Below, piece after piece: positions 43,168 through 45,991 of a DNA stretch of 45,991 bases; within the stretch, counting starts at the first letter, position 1, and each line of letters opens with the position of its first letter. Below the pieces are notes generated by a model. The model saw only the letters and a program-made list of their open reading frames with translations. It was not told where the DNA came from and did no database searches. Made by a program: the position numbers and the translations under genes. This DNA comes from Bacillota bacterium (GTDB lineage Bacteria > Bacillota_I > Bacilli_A > RF39 > UBA660), in the NCBI GenBank assembly GCA_003524085.1, contig DOEC01000023.1, positions 1-45,991 on the forward strand, in the 5' to 3' direction.

Positions 43168-43201
43168 AAAAAGTTAATAATTTCGGAGTTATTAACTTTT
43201 T
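43168..43201. terminator. Bidirectional terminator upstream of the calcium pump
   Basis: A perfect 13-base stem, AAAAAGTTAATAA (43168-43180) and TTATTAACTTTTT (43189-43201), around an 8-base loop. It separates the calcium operon from the small genes upstream. Confidence 0.8.
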
Positions 43202-43207
43202 AGTTTG

Positions 43208-43454
43208 TTAGTTTATGTTTTTGTTGTTAACGTATAATTTGTAACCATTAAAATCTATGTTTGAGTTTGTCTTTTTAGCATTGTTTGTCATTTTGGTTTG
43301 AAGGTTGATCGCTCATATTGTCACTTTCTTTACTAGGTTTCTCTAGTGGTGTCATAACCTTTATTGTTTTTTCAAGTGTCTTTTTATATTTTTTTCTTTC
43401 AATTATAATTATCCAATAATTATGTGAAAGTCCTGTGATAAATATGTATAATTT
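43208..43454 (-). pseudogene. Degenerate reading frames, possible remnant of a small membrane protein
   Basis: In the otherwise gene-free stretch 43202-43464, one minus-strand frame (43454 down) reads LYIFITGLSHNYWIIIIERK, one hydrophobic segment, then KKTLEKTIKVMTPLEKPSKE and an Asn/Gln-rich end before a stop. It has no usable start codon. A shifted frame then continues MTNNAKKTNSNIDFNGYKLY to a stop at 43208. The amino-acid make-up looks coding-like and the frame change suggests decay, but it could be chance. No family recognised. Confidence 0.3.
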
Positions 43455-43464
43455 TTATGAAAAT

Positions 43465-43743
43465 CTATTTATTTGTGTAATTGTAGTAACTCATTTCTTC
43501 TAATTCTTCGCTAAGTTGTTCTAGGTCTTCTAGGTCTGTTTCATAATTTAGTATTTCTTCTATTTCAAATATAAGACTTTTTAGTGAAGTGTGAGTTTCA
43601 TAATTTATGTTATATTTTTTTAGTATTTCTATTTGTGAGTCTCTTAATACTAAATTGTTGTTTCTTTTTTTAGGTATATTTGCGTCTATGTCTACTTCAG
43701 TTATTATGTCTTCTATGTTAATATCTTTTCCATTTAATCTCAT
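43465..43743 (-). CDS. Small acidic protein, unknown function
   Basis: About 92 residues, starting MRLNGKDINIEDIITEVDID and ending in a Glu-rich, probably helical stretch (DLEDLEQLSEELEEMSYY). No membrane segment or signal peptide, so cytoplasmic. ATG 43743 is preferred because AAGAGATG lies 5 bases upstream; the earlier ATG three codons upstream overlaps that site. A TATAAT box lies at 43772-43767 with a weak -35. The middle part (LRDSQIEILKKYNINYET) may be a small helix-loop domain. I do not recognise the family, though its composition and start make it a real gene. Confidence 0.7.
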   Translation of the reverse strand: MRLNGKDINIEDIITEVDIDANIPKKRNNNLVLRDSQIEILKKYNINYETHTSLKSLIFEIEEILNYETDLEDLEQLSEELEEMSYYNYTNK

Positions 43744-43777
43744 GATAATCATCTCTTTTCATGATAATTATAACACT
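43744..43777. promoter_or_regulatory. Repeated ATGATAAT sites, possible Fur/PerR-type operator
   Basis: ATGATAAT occurs at 43742-43749 and 43761-43768, the first within the small palindrome ATGAT-A-ATCAT. The second overlaps the TATAAT box of the small acidic gene. The spacing and half-site resemble Fur-family boxes only partly, so the regulator is a guess. Confidence 0.25.
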
Positions 43778-43788
43778 TATATAAAAGA

Positions 43789-43816
43789 AAAGAAACACTG
43801 ACTTGTGTGTTTCTTT
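43789..43816 (-). terminator. Terminator of the large surface-protein gene
   Basis: AAAGAAACAC (43789-43798) and GTGTTTCTTT (43807-43816) form a 10-base stem; on the minus strand TTCTTTTAT follows. Confidence 0.75.
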
Positions 43817-43822
43817 GTAAGG

Positions 43823-45991
43823 TTACTGCATTACGTATGGATCACTTTGTGTGCCTGAGCCTGTTACATATACATCAGACTTTAGAGCCATGACTGGGCT
43901 GTAAGAGCCGGAGAAAGAAATCATGTGGTTGAAGTTTCCGCCGCCATAGTTGTAGAAGACAAGCCCACTAGAAAGCACATGGAACGCACTGTTAGCATAA
44001 AAGGAATTCGGGCTTATTGCCCATTGCCAAGTTGAACTTCCTTGGAATAACCAGTTATTTATATAACATGATGATGTTCTATCATAATTATATGGCTGGA
44101 TGTTTCTTGCACAGTCGCTTGCTAGTACTGCATATCCATAGTCACTTGGATACATTAGTCCTACACTTCCTGTAAATGTTGTTGTGCTTGAATAACTATC
44201 TTGTGACGTTTTTCCTGCTGTTCCTTTACTATTTAACATTCTCTCCATATCATATAAGTCTTGAGATGTATAACCTGGAACACTACTTGCTCCACCTAAG
44301 TACATTTTGTAGTTAACTGTGTTTTTATAATTTGTTAGTGAGTATGTACTAGATAATGTTGTATATAGCGTTGTTTTTGGCCAGTGGTTTGTTTTATTGG
44401 TGGAGTCATATGCTGCTTTCTCATATCCTACTTTTCTTACTCTTATTATATCTTCTCCATTAGCTCCATCTGGGAATAACCCTATTATTCTCCACATTTC
44501 TGTTGTACCGTCGATCTTTTCCATTTGGATGTAATTATTTGGGTCAGTTCCTTCATACCTATAACCATTTTCGTTTACCGCATTTGTTTGTATTAATGTT
44601 GCTAATAAAGATATGTTTTTCTTAAATGTTATACTACAACTTTTTGCACTTGTTATATTACTTATTGTATAAGTATTACCGCTTAGTGTTCCACCACAAT
44701 TATTTGTTTCTAATTCTAGTTTATATCCACTGTTTGGTTTTACTGTGAATGTTGCTGTTCCATTATATCCTACAGTTATATTTGATGGACTTACTGTTCC
44801 GTTTGTTGCTGTTAAGCTAACACTATAGCCATCTCCAAAATCTATTGTACAATAGTCAGGTGTGTGTATATTCTTTAGTTTTATTGAAAAGTCTGTATTA
44901 TCCCACGTTGCTGTTGTTCCATTTTTACATGTTACATTCTTTACTACATTTGTTTTTAACAACTCTGCATATGTTTTATTTGTTGCTTCTCCATTTAATG
45001 TATAAGCAACTAAGTTTATATCACTTGCTGGACTTATGATGTATGGATCACTTGCTGTTCCTGAACCCGTTACTTGTACCCCAGTTTGTAAATATATTGT
45101 TGGTTTTAGTCCACTTGTATTACTTGGGTTTGTTATTCCACTACTTGTTACTTCTTTTATTCCACTTGAACTATTTATATAATATTTTTCAGTAGTTGCT
45201 AAGTATGAGTTTACTCCACCTATTTGATTATATTCATAATCTGTTAAAAGTCCAATATTACTATATGTGCTTTCTGCACAAGTACTAGTAAAACAATTAA
45301 ATTTATTTGTTTGTTGTACTAATACATCTTTGTCTTCTAATGTGTTATAGAAACTTGTTAAGTCTGTTGTTAGTGTTGATGTACTTGTTGAAGTTGTACT
45401 TTGACTTATTAGTTTAGGTAATGTTTGATCGTCTATTTGGTAACTTCCTATTATTCTCCATAAGTTCTTTGTTTTATCTTCATTTTCTGGATATTGAACA
45501 TAGTTTTTGATGTTTTCTCCACCATACAAGCAAGTGTTAGAATTACTTGTTAAACAGCTTGTGTCACTTTCTATTATGTCTACTAGTCTATTTCCTATGT
45601 TTGTTGTAACTTCTGTGTATGGTCCACTTACTGTTATATATCCATCAGTTAGTTCTATATTTGCATATGAGTTAAATGAGTATCCACCATATACTTGAAA
45701 GTTTACTATTGATGATGTTGAGACATCTGTATTATCTATAACTACTCTTATCTTCTTTGAATAAGTGTTAATGTCTATTCCTTTTATTACTCCCTGTGTG
45801 TTCCATGGTGTTCTATCTGAGTACTCTACTTTAGCGTTTGTACTAGTTTTATATGCTAAAGTATATTTACTATCTATTTCATTTACACTAGTTAAAGTAA
45901 TATTTAAATATACTTTAGTACTAGCTGGTACTGTTACACTTGTGTCATTAATTGTAGATTTATTACTACCATCTTCTTGTATATCTATACT
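43823..45991 (-). CDS. Large repetitive surface protein, C-terminal 722 residues (5' end outside window)
   Basis: The minus-strand frame is open from the window edge to the stop at 43823. A TTG at 45529 is not the start, because coding sequence continues without break upstream. The first 130 residues are beta-rich (VEYSDRTPWNTQGVIKGIDI). Two similar modules follow. Module 1 starts YGGENIKNYVQYPEN with LWRIIGSY and ends GSGTASDPYIISP. Module 2 starts GTDPNNYIQM with MWRIIGLF and ends GSGTQSDPYVMQ at the C-terminus. Between them lies a domain like the divergent InlB B-repeat (VSLTATNGTVSPSNITVGYN, then KPNSGYKL), with one Cys pair likely (NNCGG, KSCSI). No LPXTG anchor is at the end. Probably extracellular; function unknown. 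Confidence 0.85.
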   Translation of the reverse strand, partial: SIDIQEDGSNKSTINDTSVTVPASTKVYLNITLTSVNEIDSKYTLAYKTSTNAKVEYSDRTPWNTQGVIKGIDINTYSKKIRVVIDNTDVSTSSIVNFQVYGGYSFNSYANIELTDGYITVSGPYTEVTTNIGNRLVDIIESDTSCLTSNSNTCLYGGENIKNYVQYPENEDKTKNLWRIIGSYQIDDQTLPKLISQSTTSTSTSTLTTDLTSFYNTLEDKDVLVQQTNKFNCFTSTCAESTYSNIGLLTDYEYNQIGGVNSYLATTEKYYINSSSGIKEVTSSGITNPSNTSGLKPTIYLQTGVQVTGSGTASDPYIISPASDINLVAYTLNGEATNKTYAELLKTNVVKNVTCKNGTTATWDNTDFSIKLKNIHTPDYCTIDFGDGYSVSLTATNGTVSPSNITVGYNGTATFTVKPNSGYKLELETNNCGGTLSGNTYTISNITSAKSCSITFKKNISLLATLIQTNAVNENGYRYEGTDPNNYIQMEKIDGTTEMWRIIGLFPDGANGEDIIRVRKVGYEKAAYDSTNKTNHWPKTTLYTTLSSTYSLTNYKNTVNYKMYLGGASSVPGYTSQDLYDMERMLNSKGTAGKTSQDSYSSTTTFTGSVGLMYPSDYGYAVLASDCARNIQPYNYDRTSSCYINNWLFQGSSTWQWAISPNSFYANSAFHVLSSGLVFYNYGGGNFNHMISFSGSYSPVMALKSDVYVTGSGTQSDPYVMQ

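Noticed and set aside
45527..45529. TTG at 45529 as the start of the surface protein
   Set aside because: The same frame is open and beta-protein-like all the way to the window edge, and no ribosome binding site precedes the TTG.

Overview
The window is very AT-rich DNA from a low-GC, Gram-positive (Bacillota-type) anaerobe. Supporting signs are strong AGGAGG-like ribosome binding sites, T-run terminators, a large pyruvate:ferredoxin oxidoreductase, an LCP (LytR-CpsA-Psr) wall-polymer ligase, TagA/WecG-type glycosyltransferases and a TagGH-type exporter. TGA is used as a stop (for example at the ends of the flippase, the HAD-GtrA fusion and the licA-like gene) and tryptophan is TGG, so this is the standard bacterial code, not the mycoplasma code. 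Style and content fit an uncultured gut lineage of Bacilli or Clostridia; I cannot name the species. Almost every gene is on the minus strand.

Layout. 1-2040: a partial minus-strand membrane protein, facing a plus-strand LysM protein that keeps only the C-terminal half of an amidase domain. 2052-6330: housekeeping genes on the minus strand (pseudouridine synthase, rRNA-type methyltransferase, YebC/PmpR regulator, recG). 6331-6760: a gene-free stretch with a well-formed candidate small RNA on the plus strand. 6761-10165: pyruvate:ferredoxin oxidoreductase. 10276-10476: the remnant of an XRE-type regulator. 10539-11972: LCP protein.

12181-39434 is a roughly 27 kb surface-glycan region made of several transcription units, all on the minus strand. 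From upstream to downstream they are: (a) CDP-alcohol phosphotransferase, glycosyltransferase, TagG, TagH; (b) an OpgB/LtaS-like phosphoglycerol transferase and GtrA; (c) a glycosyltransferase; (d) a first TagA/WecG; (e) a phosphocholine unit (LicA-like fusion, LicC, BCCT transporter); (f) a candidate small RNA with four hairpins; (g) a UbiA prenyltransferase, HAD-GtrA fusion and GT-C-like protein, which together look like a polyprenyl-phospho-ribose donor pathway; (h) sulfotransferase, GT2, Wzx flippase, O-antigen ligase/polymerase fused to a large soluble domain, a second TagA/WecG, WecC, GT4 and WecB. The region would build two or more wall-linked polymers. UDP-ManNAc and UDP-ManNAcA would come from WecB and WecC, one polymer would leave by TagGH and another by Wzx, and LCP would attach them to peptidoglycan. 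Pentose, sulfate, phosphoglycerol and phosphocholine are the likely decorations.

39510-43111: a calcium operon (P-type ATPase and Na/Ca exchanger). 43465-43743: a small acidic protein. 43823-45991: the 3' part of a large repetitive surface protein that runs off the window. I see no tRNA, rRNA, CRISPR array or intact mobile element.
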